Notes under the pieces: model-generated | What the model saw: only the letters and a program-made list of their open reading frames with translations | Databases searched by the model: none | What the model was told of the DNA's origin: nothing | Translations under genes and position numbers: made by a program | Origin: CAZUMJ01 sp964621605 | Lineage (GTDB): Bacteria > Actinomycetota > Acidimicrobiia > Acidimicrobiales > Iamiaceae | NCBI GenBank assembly: GCA_964621605.1 | Contig: CAZUMJ010000019.1 | Span: 1-59,298 of the forward strand | Reading direction: 5' to 3' | Length of the DNA stretch: 59,298 nt | Shown: positions 35,226-44,253 of the stretch, one piece after another | Position numbering within the stretch: the stretch's first letter is position 1 | How the letters are laid out: the number at the start of each line of letters is the position of its first letter

Positions 35226-37054
35226 ACTCGCAGTCCGGCGGCGGCTCCGCGCATGACGACCACGGAGACGCGTTCGCGCTGCCCGATGCGATACCGCCAG
35301 AGGGCGACGACGACTTCGATCCGCAGCTGACCCTTCCTGCCCTGTCGCGCCGGGCGGACGACTCGGGGTCGATCCCGGCATGGGATCGCATCGACGACCT
35401 CCACGACCTGACCTCCCCCGATTCGACGGGACAGCCCGGAGGCTTCATCGCTGCCCCCTGGAAGTCCGCCCCGGACCAGCCGGGCACGCCGCTGCCACCG
35501 TCGAGTCCACCTCCGGCGCCGCGTCGATCGCCAGACGTTCGCCGGACTCGGCAAGCGGCGCCCCCCGAGCATCGACACGCGGCGCCCGCTGGCGCACCAC
35601 CACCGCTCGACCTCTCGCGTGTCACGAACCTCTCGCCCGCGCCCGCGCCCTCGATCGCGCCTTACGCTCCCGATGCTCCGACTGGGCCAGGCCCGGGCGA
35701 GGCAGCGAGTTCGAGCGGCGCGCCGGTGGCCCTCGGTGATGACGTAATTGTGGGCGGTGGGGCTGCGCTCACAGCCGCGCGACGGGTGCTGCCACCGGGC
35801 GAGGAGCCCGCGCGCGAGGTGCTCGGCGGTGAGGTCGTCGCGACAGACGCGCAGCTGGCGCGGCGACGGCGGAAGGAGCGCAACGACCGTCATTGGCGCA
35901 AGCGCCGGCTCCGATCGATGACTGCGACCATCGCGGTGCTGATGCTGTTGGTTCCGATCCTCGGCTGGACTGGCTTCCGCTACCTGGCGACGAGCAAGAA
36001 CGGAACGGTGTTGACCCGCAACCACGGCCCCGCGGACCCGGGCTATCGGGCGCTCGTGACCACCACTCCCACGATGCTGGTCGCACAGCACAACGCGGTT
36101 GGCGCCCTCACCTCGCTGACCCTGCTCTCGCTGAGCGGCGCATCGGAGCACGGTGGGGCGCTGGTCCAGATCCCGGTAGACACGTTGCTCGCGACACCCG
36201 AACCGGGGGTGCGGAGCCTTGCCGAGGCCTATGCCTCGGGCCGTATGCCGCGCCTCCGGCAGGCCGTCGCATCGGTGCTCGGCATCGGCATCGACGAGGT
36301 GATCGACCTCGACCCGTCGCGCCTCAGCGCGTTGGTGGCTCCTGTCGCACCCGTGCCATTCAGGAATCCGATCGAGGTGACGTTGCCCGGCGGGCGCACG
36401 CTTCCGGAAGGCGACACCCAGCTGACCTCTGACGAGTTTGCGCAGTACATGGCGACGACGGCGCCCGGCGAGACAGACCTTGCGCGCATCACGCGCAACG
36501 TCTCGCTGTGGAAGGCATGGTTCGCAGCGGTGGCCGGTTCGTCCGACCCGGCATCGGTCCCGGGCGAGGCGACAGCCGGGATCGGTCGGTTCGTACGAGG
36601 GCTCGCGGCAGGAGCGGTGACCGATCAGACCCTGCCGCTGCTCCCGTCGACCGATGCGGGCATCCGAGCAGATCCGACACTCGTCGCCCTCATGATCAGC
36701 GAGGTCGTTCCGTATCCGGTTGCCGCGACCCCTGGTCAGCGCGTGCTCGTCCGCGTGCTCAGCAGCCGACCGGGCACGCCAGTCGCTTCAAGCGTTCTGC
36801 AGCGTCTCGTGTTCGGGGGCGCGCAGATCGCCGAGCTCGGCAATGCGGATCAAACCGGGGGCCTGGCGACGGTGGTGCAGTACGTCGACCCCGGCATGGC
36901 TGACGAGGCGAAGCGTCTCCTTGCCCTGCTCGGCCTCGGACAGACTCGCCTGGTGCCAGATCGTGGTGACGCCGTCGGCATCACCATCACGGTCGGAAGC
37001 GACCTCCTCGATCGCCCGCCCGGTCCGCTCACGGCCGCGGACGTGGGACGTTGA
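35222..37054 (+). CDS. Membrane protein with degenerate LCP region and LytR_C domain
   Basis: A 610-residue bitopic protein. Residues 1-220 are Pro/Ser/Asp-rich and probably disordered in the cytoplasm; a basic stretch precedes one membrane helix (about 235-256). The exported part has an LCP (LytR-CpsA-Psr)-like region (about 285-460) and a C-terminal LytR_C-type domain (about 515-605). LCP enzymes attach polymers to peptidoglycan and keep an Arg in the PRDT motif; here it reads PVDT, and the Asp usually found before the LSI/LSL strand is absent, so it may be noncatalytic. ATG overlaps the nadD stop; TATTCT at 35208-35213 could start a separate leaderless transcript. Confidence 0.72.
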   Translation: MNSQSGGGSAHDDHGDAFALPDAIPPEGDDDFDPQLTLPALSRRADDSGSIPAWDRIDDLHDLTSPDSTGQPGGFIAAPWKSAPDQPGTPLPPSSPPPAPRRSPDVRRTRQAAPPEHRHAAPAGAPPPLDLSRVTNLSPAPAPSIAPYAPDAPTGPGPGEAASSSGAPVALGDDVIVGGGAALTAARRVLPPGEEPAREVLGGEVVATDAQLARRRRKERNDRHWRKRRLRSMTATIAVLMLLVPILGWTGFRYLATSKNGTVLTRNHGPADPGYRALVTTTPTMLVAQHNAVGALTSLTLLSLSGASEHGGALVQIPVDTLLATPEPGVRSLAEAYASGRMPRLRQAVASVLGIGIDEVIDLDPSRLSALVAPVAPVPFRNPIEVTLPGGRTLPEGDTQLTSDEFAQYMATTAPGETDLARITRNVSLWKAWFAAVAGSSDPASVPGEATAGIGRFVRGLAAGAVTDQTLPLLPSTDAGIRADPTLVALMISEVVPYPVAATPGQRVLVRVLSSRPGTPVASSVLQRLVFGGAQIAELGNADQTGGLATVVQYVDPGMADEAKRLLALLGLGQTRLVPDRGDAVGITITVGSDLLDRPPGPLTAADVGR

Positions 37055-37485
37055 GCGGCGGGAGCTCGCCTGCGGGCGGGCCTGACGGTGCGTCGGTGTC
37101 GGCTCGGGGATCGAACTGGGCGGGGGACGCGGACGTGCTGGCGTGGGCACGAGCGGCGGCCGTCGCGGCGGACGCCAAGCAAGGACGTGAGCCGATCGTG
37201 CTCGCCGTCGGTGCAGTGCTCGGCATCACCGACTACTTCGTGATCACCTCGGCGTCGAACCACCGACTCGTGCGCACCATCGCAGAAGAAGTTGAGCGTG
37301 CCGTGGTCGCTGCCGGCGCCCCGCCGCCACGGACCGTCGAGGGCGTCGACGACTTCCGGTGGGTCCTTCTCGACTTCGGGGTGCTCGTCGTGCACGTCTT
37401 CGACGAGGAGGCTCGCGTGTTCTACGACCTGGAGCGGCTCTGGGGTGACGTCGAGCGTGTCCCGTGGGTTGACGGCGCCACCTGA
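37051..37485 (+). CDS. rsfS: Ribosomal silencing factor RsfS
   Basis: Binds uL14 on the large subunit and blocks subunit joining in slow growth. The 144-residue product has a 25-residue nonconserved N-terminus, then AADAKQGREPIVLAVG, the DYFVITSASNHRLVRTIAEEVE core and WVLLDFGVLVVHVFDEEARVFYDLERLW, the family's C-terminal signature. It starts with TTG overlapping the upstream stop (TTGA), the last gene of the nadD operon. Confidence 0.93.
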   Translation: MSGGSSPAGGPDGASVSARGSNWAGDADVLAWARAAAVAADAKQGREPIVLAVGAVLGITDYFVITSASNHRLVRTIAEEVERAVVAAGAPPPRTVEGVDDFRWVLLDFGVLVVHVFDEEARVFYDLERLWGDVERVPWVDGAT

Positions 37486-37518
37486 CCCGCCGGCGTACCC
37501 CTCGGGGAGGGCGTGCTC

Positions 37519-38754
37519 CTAGAGCGGAAGCGAGCCGGTCGCCGCGTTCGTGCTCCCGGTGTCTCGGTAGGCCGAGATCGTGCGCTCCGCGATGCGCATC
37601 TGGTGCACCTCGTCGGCGCCGTCCGCGAATCGGGCCCAGCGGGCGTGCTGGAACATGTTCGCAAGAGGCGTGTCCGTCGAGTAGCCGAGCGCACCGTGCA
37701 CCTGGATCGACCTGTCGATGATGCGGTTCAGGGCATTCGCCACGAAGTGCTTGGCCATCGACACCTCCGTCCGGAAGTCGTCGCCCCTGTCGATCTTGTA
37801 GGCGGCGTGCAGCACCATCAGCTTGCACTGGTAGAGGTCCATCGTGGAGTCCGCGATGAGCCATTGGATGCCCTGCTTCTCGGCGAGCAACGAACCGTGC
37901 GAGTACCGATCGAGCGACCGAGCCACCATCATGTCGAGCGCCGTTTCAGCCTGGGCGATCCAGCGCATGCAGTGCGCGAGGCGCGCCGGTCCGAGTCGAT
38001 ACTGCCCGAGCCGGTGGCCGTTGCCTCTCCCGCCGAGGATCTGCGAGTCGTGAACCCGCAGGTCGGTGATGACGATCTCGCTGTGGCCGGTCGAGCCATG
38101 CATCGTCTCGACCTCCCGCACGTCGTTCCAGCCTTCCGCTGGGAGATCGACCAGGAATGCCGTGGTGGCTCCGCGCGACCCCTCGGGCACGTCGAGCTCG
38201 GTGCGCGCGAGCAGGATGGCGAAGCTCGAACGTCGAGCGTTCGAGATGAACCACTTGTGCCCGTTGATGACCCATTCGTCGCCGTCTTGGACGGCGTTCG
38301 TGCGCATGAGCGTCGGGTCGGACCCCGCGACTTCCGGTTCGGTCATCGCGAAGCACGACATCGCACGGCCCTCGCACAGCCGGCGGAGGTAGTTGTCCTT
38401 CTGGGCATCGGTGCCCCAGTGCAGGAGGGTGTGCATGTTGCCTTCGTCAGGTGCCTGGCAGTTGAGGATCCACGGGCCGAGACGGGTTTTGGCAGCTTCG
38501 GCCTGCACCATCGCGAGCTGGACGTGCCCGAGACCCATGCCGCCCCACTCGGTCGGCATGTGCGGCAACCACAGGCCGGCGTCCTGTGCCTTCCCGCGTA
38601 GTTCGAGGATAGTCTGGATGTACTCGTCGCGCGTGAGGACCTTCTCCTCGCTGTCGAAGGTGGCCACAGCGGGCATGACCGTGCCCTGGATGAACTCGCG
38701 CACGCGGTCGCGAATCTCTGCAACCTCGGGCGAAAGGGTGAAGTCGATGGCCAT
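37519..38754 (-). CDS. Acyl-CoA dehydrogenase (ACAD10/11-like)
   Basis: FAD-dependent alpha,beta-dehydrogenation of an acyl-CoA. The 411-residue product shows CFAMTEPEVAGSDPTLMRT (FAD/substrate loop), WFISNARRS, the QVHGALGYSTDTPLANMFQHAR segment and a C-terminal ADGADEVHQMRIAERT. The EGTxE-type catalytic Glu of short-chain enzymes is replaced by an ADGADEVH arrangement, as in the ACAD10/11 and related long or branched-chain group. ATG has GAGGAG upstream. It follows another acyl-CoA dehydrogenase by 105 nt on the same strand. Confidence 0.9.
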   Translation of the reverse strand: MAIDFTLSPEVAEIRDRVREFIQGTVMPAVATFDSEEKVLTRDEYIQTILELRGKAQDAGLWLPHMPTEWGGMGLGHVQLAMVQAEAAKTRLGPWILNCQAPDEGNMHTLLHWGTDAQKDNYLRRLCEGRAMSCFAMTEPEVAGSDPTLMRTNAVQDGDEWVINGHKWFISNARRSSFAILLARTELDVPEGSRGATTAFLVDLPAEGWNDVREVETMHGSTGHSEIVITDLRVHDSQILGGRGNGHRLGQYRLGPARLAHCMRWIAQAETALDMMVARSLDRYSHGSLLAEKQGIQWLIADSTMDLYQCKLMVLHAAYKIDRGDDFRTEVSMAKHFVANALNRIIDRSIQVHGALGYSTDTPLANMFQHARWARFADGADEVHQMRIAERTISAYRDTGSTNAATGSLPL

Positions 38755-38859
38755 GGTGCTCCTCGGCAGGACTGCGGGCGGACGGGTGAGACGGTTCGTT
38801 GCTGGCGGTGCGAATGCTGCACCAACGGGCGAGGGCGCGCCTGGCGGACGCGGTCGAGA

Positions 38860-40077
38860 TCAGGCGAAGGCGCCGATACCTGTGATGGCTTGCCCCAGCA
38901 CGAGCGTGTGTATCTCGTTCGTGCCTTCGTAGGTGTAGACGGACTCGAGGTTGTTCATGTGGCGGATGACGGGATACTCCAGCGTTATGCCGTTTGCACC
39001 GAGGATGCCGCGGGCCTCGCGTGCCACCGCCAGCGCCTCACGGACGTTGTCGAGCTTGCCGAAGCTGACCTGCGCCGAGCTCAGACGCCCCTCATCTTTG
39101 AGGCGGCCGAGGTGCATGGCCAGAAGTTGCGCCCGGTTGACGCTGACCATCATCTCGACGAGCTTGCGCTGGGTGAGCTGGAACGAGGCGATCGGCACGC
39201 CGAACTGCACGCGCTCGCCGGCGTAGGCAAGCGCTGCCTCGTAGCAGGCCCGTGCTGCACCGGTCGCGCCGAAGAGGATGCCGAAGCGTGCCTCGTTCAG
39301 GCAGGAGAGGGGGCCGCGCATCGTGGACACCCCGGGTAGGCGGGCGGAGTCGGGCAGGCGGACACCGTCGAGGACGAGCTCCGCGGTGACCGAGGCTCGG
39401 AGCGACACCTTCTTGTGGATCGGGTTCGCCGAGAACCCGGGGGTGTCGGTCGGGACGACGAACCCGTGGATCGGCCCGTGTCCGTCGTCGGTGGAGTCGC
39501 CCCGTGCCCACACAACCGCGACGTCTGCGACGCTGCCGTTGGTGATCCACATCTTCGTGCCGTCGAGGATCCAGTCGTCGCCGTCTCGTCGCGCCCGGGT
39601 GCGCATGCTGGCCGGGTCGCTGCCGGAATCGGGTTCGGTCAAGCCGAAGCACCCGATCGCCTCACCTGCGGCCATGCGTGGCAGCCATTCCTGCTTCTGC
39701 TCCTCGGAGCCGAAGCGCCAGATCGGGAACATGGCGAGTGACCCCTGGACCGACACGAAGCTGCGGGCCCCGCTGTCGCCCGCTTCGAGCTCGGCGCAGG
39801 CCAAGCCGTAGCTCACGGCGTTCGTGCCGGCACACCCGTAGCCGTCGAGGTGCATGCCGAGCAGGCCGAGGCGGCCCATCTCCGGGGCGAGCTCGATAGG
39901 GAAGGTGCCCTGTTCGAACCAGTCGCCGACCTCGGGTGTGATGCGCTCGGCGACGAAGCGGCGAACCGTGTCGCGCACCTCGCGTTCTTCGTCGCTCAGG
40001 AGTGAGTCGAGCGCGAGGAAGTCGTGGGGGTCTCCGGTGCCGAAGCGTGGAGTCTGAGCGTCGTCGGTCGCGGCCAT
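38860..40077 (-). CDS. Acyl-CoA dehydrogenase, glutaryl-CoA dehydrogenase-like
   Basis: The 405-residue product has GCFGLTEPDSGSDPASMRTRARRDGDDW, KMWITNGSVADVAVVWAR and the C-terminal YEGTNEIHTLVLGQAITGIGAF, whose Glu is the catalytic base. The C-terminus and the overall length match glutaryl-CoA dehydrogenases (lysine and tryptophan breakdown), though a role in another dicarboxyl- or branched-acyl-CoA route is possible. TAGTGT ends 6 nt before the ATG (40084-40089 on the plus strand) without a Shine-Dalgarno. Divergent from an acetoacetate-decarboxylase-like gene. Confidence 0.9.
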   Translation of the reverse strand: MAATDDAQTPRFGTGDPHDFLALDSLLSDEEREVRDTVRRFVAERITPEVGDWFEQGTFPIELAPEMGRLGLLGMHLDGYGCAGTNAVSYGLACAELEAGDSGARSFVSVQGSLAMFPIWRFGSEEQKQEWLPRMAAGEAIGCFGLTEPDSGSDPASMRTRARRDGDDWILDGTKMWITNGSVADVAVVWARGDSTDDGHGPIHGFVVPTDTPGFSANPIHKKVSLRASVTAELVLDGVRLPDSARLPGVSTMRGPLSCLNEARFGILFGATGAARACYEAALAYAGERVQFGVPIASFQLTQRKLVEMMVSVNRAQLLAMHLGRLKDEGRLSSAQVSFGKLDNVREALAVAREARGILGANGITLEYPVIRHMNNLESVYTYEGTNEIHTLVLGQAITGIGAFA

Positions 40078-40083
40078 GCCGCC

Positions 40084-40089
40084 ACACTA
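40084..40089 (-). promoter_or_regulatory. -10 box of the GcdH-like gene, leaderless type
   Basis: TAGTGT (minus strand) ends 6 nt before the ATG at 40077, with no ribosome binding site between. Confidence 0.5.
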
Positions 40090-40161
40090 TGAGGCGGCCG
40101 CCCGCGGCGGTGCCCCGCACGGGGGCGCATCTCCCCGGCCGCGTCTGCAACACTGCGCGAC

Positions 40162-40908
40162 GTGGACACGACCGCGCAATCTCCGACATCGGAGGCCGAT
40201 CAGCCCGACGAGCCCATCGAATGGGGACAGATCGAAGGTGTACCGATCTGCTTTCCCATGGTGGTCGAGGAGATGCACCAGGCGACGCTCGTCTTCTCGG
40301 TGCCGGCCGCAGCCGCTGCGTCCCTCGTGCCGGGCGCCGCGTTCGAGGTGGCCGAGGTCGCAGACGGTGTTGCGCAGTTCGTGATCGCGGCCTGTGACTA
40401 TCGCCGCAACCCCTGGGGTAACTACGACGAGATCAACTTCGGGTTCCTCGTGCACCCGGCCGGTCAGCCCGACGTCGTGAACTCGTTTGTCTACCGCATG
40501 CCGGTGAACCAGGCCTTCACGTGTCGTGCCGGCAACGAGGTCATGGGGTTCCCGAAGACCGTGGAGCAGATCGAGGTGTCCTACACAGACGATGAGGTCG
40601 AGTTCCGCCTTGCGATGGACGGCGTGGAAGCGTTCCGTCTCACCGTCCCCCGCGCGGCCGGCGACGGAACCCCGCCAGCGGTCGTCGATACCTTCAGCTA
40701 CTCCTACATCGACGGGGTGCCCCACGAGACCCACCTCGCGATGGAGATGGGCACGGGCATGATCGACCCCTCCGCCGTGCGCATCGAGCTCGGCTCCGGG
40801 CCCGTCGCGGACGAGCTGCGGAGTCTCGGCTTGCCCACCGCACCTGAGTTTGCGACCTGGGGCGAAGGGCTGTCGGCCACGTTCCACCTGCCGCAGCCGG
40901 TCATCTGA
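40162..40908 (+). CDS. Acetoacetate decarboxylase-fold protein 1
   Basis: Member of the ADC-like superfamily, 248 residues. The lysine of the GFPK motif (NEVMGFPKTVE, near residue 132) corresponds to the Schiff-base Lys of acetoacetate decarboxylase, but the second Lys of the classical GFPKK is Thr here. It could be a decarboxylase, aldolase/dehydratase or hydrolase acting on a keto acid made by the neighbouring acyl-CoA dehydrogenases. GTG start; an AACACT box 7 nt upstream is a weak promoter candidate. Confidence 0.78.
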   Translation: MDTTAQSPTSEADQPDEPIEWGQIEGVPICFPMVVEEMHQATLVFSVPAAAAASLVPGAAFEVAEVADGVAQFVIAACDYRRNPWGNYDEINFGFLVHPAGQPDVVNSFVYRMPVNQAFTCRAGNEVMGFPKTVEQIEVSYTDDEVEFRLAMDGVEAFRLTVPRAAGDGTPPAVVDTFSYSYIDGVPHETHLAMEMGTGMIDPSAVRIELGSGPVADELRSLGLPTAPEFATWGEGLSATFHLPQPVI

Positions 40909-40912
40909 GCGC

Positions 40913-40928
40913 TCCCGCATGCGCGGGA
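40913..40928 (+). terminator. Hairpin after ADC-like gene 1
   Basis: TCCCGC (40913-40918) pairs with GCGGGA (40923-40928) around ATGC, starting 4 nt after the stop codon; it may terminate the gene or reduce read-through into the UbiB-like gene. Confidence 0.5.
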
Positions 40929-40958
40929 AAGCGGAAGCCAACTACCTCGGAGGGACGG

Positions 40959-42458
40959 ATGGCTGACTATCCACCACTGCCGGACATGGTCGAGGTCCTA
41001 GATCGCTCCACCGCGATCGACGATCGCCCGGGGTTGCGTGACTTCGCTCGGCTCTGGCTCGCCTGGGGGCCGCCCGCGCGCGAGGCGATCGCACTGGAGG
41101 CAGCCGAGTTGGCGCGCCCGTCGCTCAGCTCGGCATCGCTGCGCGCCGTGGGTCGCACCAGCACCCGTGCGGCGCGTGCGGCAGCACCCGGATTGGTCCA
41201 GGACGTGCGCCAGATGGCCCGCGAGCGAACCCTCGACCCGGCGACCGCCATCCATGCCGTACAGGACGTGGTGAAGGCCGGTGGCTCGACCTACGTGAAG
41301 CTCGGGCAGTTCATCGCGACCGCGCAGGGTCTATTGCCCGATGAGTGGGTCGACGCGTTCGGCTGGTGTCGCGACACCGTGCCGCCGATGCCCGACGGCC
41401 TGCCCGAGCAGCTCTTCGAGGACACCTTCGGGGTGCCGGTCGAAGCGGCGTTCGCAACCTTCGACCCGGTGCCGCTCGGGTCCGCCTCGATCGGTCAGGT
41501 GCACGCAGCGACGCTGTACGACGGCACCGCGGTGGTCGTGAAGTTCCGTCGTCCGGGTCTGCGCGAGCAGTTCGAGGTCGACCTGCGGGCGATGGCGTTG
41601 GCCGCCGCGGCCGCAGAGCGCGCATCAAAGGCGATGCGGGCTGCGAACCTGACAGGTTTCGTCGAACTGTTCGCGCAGCTCGTGCTCGAGGAGATCGACT
41701 TCCGATTCGAGGCGCTCAACCAGCTTGAGGTGGCGCTCGCCTCCGAAGACGCCGGTCACGACTTCGGGACCTTCCCCCGCCCCTTGCCGCACCTGCTGGC
41801 AGAGAACATCCTCTGCATGACCCGTGTGCAAGGGGTGCCCTACACCGAGGCGCTCGATGCCTACCCGGACGCGGTGGACGGCGAGCGACTGCTTCGCCTC
41901 GCGATCCAGGCCGTGTTGGAGCACACCGTCGGCTACGGGGTGTTCCACGGCGACCTGCACGCCGGCAACGTGCTCATCTCTCCTGATGGTGACTTCGCGC
42001 TCATCGACTTCGGCATCGCCGGTCGTCTCGACGATGCACAGCGAGCGGCGGTCGTGCGCTTCCTGTTCGGCTTCGCTCGCAATGACACGCGCCTCCAGTT
42101 GCTCGGGCTGCGCGACTTCGGCGCGATCCCTGAGGATGCCGACCTGGCTGCACTGGCGACCGAGATCGAGGCCAAGTTCAACGAGATCGACCCGGCGATC
42201 CTGCTGCGCACCGAGCCGCTGAGCGTCGATCAACTCGGTCAAGCCCTTGGCACGGTCATCCGGGTGCTGGCGTCGAAGGGGTTCCGGCTCCCGAAGGAGC
42301 TCGTGCTGTTCTTCAAGAACTTGCTCTACCTGAACGGGTTCGCGGCGGCGTTGGCACCCGACTCCGACTTGTTCGCCCAGATCGAACCGACCTTCACGTA
42401 CTTCGTGAGCCGTTACCCGAATGAGTTGGCGCAGATCCTGTCGGGCGTCGACGAATAG
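40959..42458 (+). CDS. ABC1/UbiB-family atypical kinase
   Basis: The 499-residue protein belongs to the ABC1/ADCK/UbiB family of kinase-like ATPases linked to quinone or lipid metabolism. Visible motifs are the family-specific YVKLGQFIATAQGLLPDEW (KxGQ, about 111-129), the Ala-rich loop PLGSASIGQVHAA, VVVKFRRPG with the ATP-binding Lys, FHGDLHAGN (about 328-336) and LIDFGIAGR for the metal-binding Asp. No strong C-terminal membrane anchor is evident. ATG has GGAGGG upstream. It lies in a catabolic neighbourhood; a direct functional tie is not shown. Confidence 0.9.
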   Translation: MADYPPLPDMVEVLDRSTAIDDRPGLRDFARLWLAWGPPAREAIALEAAELARPSLSSASLRAVGRTSTRAARAAAPGLVQDVRQMARERTLDPATAIHAVQDVVKAGGSTYVKLGQFIATAQGLLPDEWVDAFGWCRDTVPPMPDGLPEQLFEDTFGVPVEAAFATFDPVPLGSASIGQVHAATLYDGTAVVVKFRRPGLREQFEVDLRAMALAAAAAERASKAMRAANLTGFVELFAQLVLEEIDFRFEALNQLEVALASEDAGHDFGTFPRPLPHLLAENILCMTRVQGVPYTEALDAYPDAVDGERLLRLAIQAVLEHTVGYGVFHGDLHAGNVLISPDGDFALIDFGIAGRLDDAQRAAVVRFLFGFARNDTRLQLLGLRDFGAIPEDADLAALATEIEAKFNEIDPAILLRTEPLSVDQLGQALGTVIRVLASKGFRLPKELVLFFKNLLYLNGFAAALAPDSDLFAQIEPTFTYFVSRYPNELAQILSGVDE

Positions 42459-42509
42459 GTCGGCGAGTCCACTCGGCGCTCGTTGCTCGTCGAGTGGCAG
42501 GCTTGGCGG

Positions 42510-42890
42510 ATGACTCCTGAAGAGACGGTCGACCGCTTCATCGCGTTGCTGTGCGCCAAGGATCTCGATGCGGCGTGTGAGCTCGTGACCGAAGGGTGCG
42601 AATACGACAACGTTCCACTGGGACGTCAGTTCGGGCCGCAAGGCATCAAGGAGCTGTTGGGTCCGATGGTCGCCGGCATCGACGAGGTGGCGTTCGTCGT
42701 GCATCGCCAGGTGGCATCCGGTCCGATCGTGATGAACGAACGTACCGACCGCTTCCGGCTGGGTGAGCGTTGGCTCGACCTCCCGGTTACCGGCGTGTTC
42801 GAGGTGACCGACGACGGTCGCATCAGCCTGTGGCGCGACTACTTCGACGCGGCCACCTTCAACGAGCAGCTCGCCGCACTGCTGGCATGA
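42510..42890 (+). CDS. Limonene-1,2-epoxide hydrolase-like protein (SnoaL fold)
   Basis: A 126-residue NTF2/SnoaL-fold protein. It keeps the catalytic set known from limonene-epoxide hydrolase: Tyr and Asn in YDNVPLG, Arg and Asp in NERTDRF, and the second Asp in SLWRDYFD, so epoxide hydrolysis is plausible; the natural substrate may not be limonene. ATG 42510 is preferred to an upstream TTG because the family starts with (M)TPEETVxxF. A CAGGCT box lies 6 nt upstream. Its stop overlaps the amidase start (ATGA). Confidence 0.8.
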   Translation: MTPEETVDRFIALLCAKDLDAACELVTEGCEYDNVPLGRQFGPQGIKELLGPMVAGIDEVAFVVHRQVASGPIVMNERTDRFRLGERWLDLPVTGVFEVTDDGRISLWRDYFDAATFNEQLAALLA

Positions 42891-44074
42891 CCGAGGGTTC
42901 CGACCGCACCTTTCTGGTGCGGGTCGAGCCGCCGGCAGGAGACGGACCGCGCCTTGCGGTCAAGGACTGCATAGACGTTGCAGGCATGCCGACCACGCTC
43001 GGCAGCGCGGTCGTCGCGGCGCAGGCGCGGCCAGCAGAGGCGGACGCGGTCTGTGTGGCGCGCGCCCGGGTCGCCGGGGCACGCCTTGTGGGCAAGGTCA
43101 ACCTGCACGAGTTGTGCTTCGGCGCGACGGGCATCAATCCCCACTTCGGGACGCCCCGCAATCCGTTGGATCCCGGCCGCATCCCTGGTGGATCGTCCAG
43201 TGGATCGGCGGTCGCCGTCGCAACGGGTGAGGCCGACGTGGCGTTCGGTACCGACACGGCAGGGTCGGTACGCAACCCGGCAGCGTGTTGCGGGGTGGTG
43301 GGTCTCAAGACCTCGCATGGCCGGGTGCCGCTCACGGGGGTGTGGCCGTTGGCGCCCTCGATGGACACCGTCGGGCCCCTGGCCCGCGACATCGCCGGCG
43401 TCGTGACGGGCATGGCGTTGCTGGAGCCGGGGTTCCGACCGCTGCCGAACCCGTCACCGACGGGGCCCGTCGGTCGGCTCCGAGGCCTTCCCGTCGACCC
43501 GACGATCGAGCGAGCGGTCGACGCCGCCCTCGACGCGGCCGGTGTGGCGGTCGCCGACGTGCACGCGTCCGGGTGGTTGGATGCACACGCGGCGGGGAAG
43601 GTGGTGATGTTCCGCGAGGCACTCGAAGCCGATGCGGTGTGGTTCCCTGCACACCGCGCACGGCTCGGGGCCGATGTGGTGGAGCGCTTCGACGCAGCCA
43701 GCGCGTTCGACCGGGCAACGATCGACGCGGCCTGGCGGCAACGCGACCTCTGGCGCGTCGAGCTCACGGCACTCCTGGAGTCCTCTGGGGTACTCGCACT
43801 CGCGGGCTACCCCACGTTCCCACCACGACTCGCCGACGTGGACGGCACCTCGAACGTCACCGCGGTGCCGGTGAGCCTCGCGGGGGTCCCGGCGGTGGTG
43901 TTGCCGGTGCCGTTGGCGGCGTCGGATCGGGACTCGGGTGCGCCAGGGTGGCCCCGCACCGTTGCAGGCGACCTGTTCCCGGCGAGTCTGCAGCTGGTCG
44001 GGCCGTGGGGGAGCGAGGAACTGCTCGTCTCGCTGGGGGAGGTGATCGAGCAGGCGGCGCCCTGGCGTTCCTAG
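42887..44074 (+). CDS. Amidase signature enzyme
   Basis: Amide hydrolase of the Ser-cisSer-Lys family, 395 residues. The triad is visible: Lys in LAVKDCID (near 25), the cis-Ser in GGSSSGSAVAVATG and the nucleophile Ser in GTDTAGSVRNPAACCGVVGLK. At fewer than 400 residues it is one of the compact amidases such as AtzF-related or indoleacetamide-like enzymes; it lacks GatA context. It is translationally coupled to the epoxide-hydrolase-like gene, which suggests that both act on the same compound. Confidence 0.88.
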   Translation: MTEGSDRTFLVRVEPPAGDGPRLAVKDCIDVAGMPTTLGSAVVAAQARPAEADAVCVARARVAGARLVGKVNLHELCFGATGINPHFGTPRNPLDPGRIPGGSSSGSAVAVATGEADVAFGTDTAGSVRNPAACCGVVGLKTSHGRVPLTGVWPLAPSMDTVGPLARDIAGVVTGMALLEPGFRPLPNPSPTGPVGRLRGLPVDPTIERAVDAALDAAGVAVADVHASGWLDAHAAGKVVMFREALEADAVWFPAHRARLGADVVERFDAASAFDRATIDAAWRQRDLWRVELTALLESSGVLALAGYPTFPPRLADVDGTSNVTAVPVSLAGVPAVVLPVPLAASDRDSGAPGWPRTVAGDLFPASLQLVGPWGSEELLVSLGEVIEQAAPWRS

Positions 44075-44253
44075 GGAACTCGGGCGCGCGCCCAGCGGTG
44101 GCGTTGCGCGTCGCAGCGTGCTCCCAGCCCGACTGCGACTCCGAGGGCCGCCTGTAGGACGAGGCTGGGCACCGGGAACGTCAAGTCGCGTGTGCCCAAC
44201 TGGCGGCGCACGCGGGTGGCAGGCTGCAGGGGACGCAGCGAAAGGAGCCCACC

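Noticed and set aside
44071..44250. Minus-strand frame end opposite the amidase/PIG-L gap
   Set aside because: It is continuous with an antisense shadow of the PIG-L gene and has no start, ribosome binding site or recognisable fold of its own.
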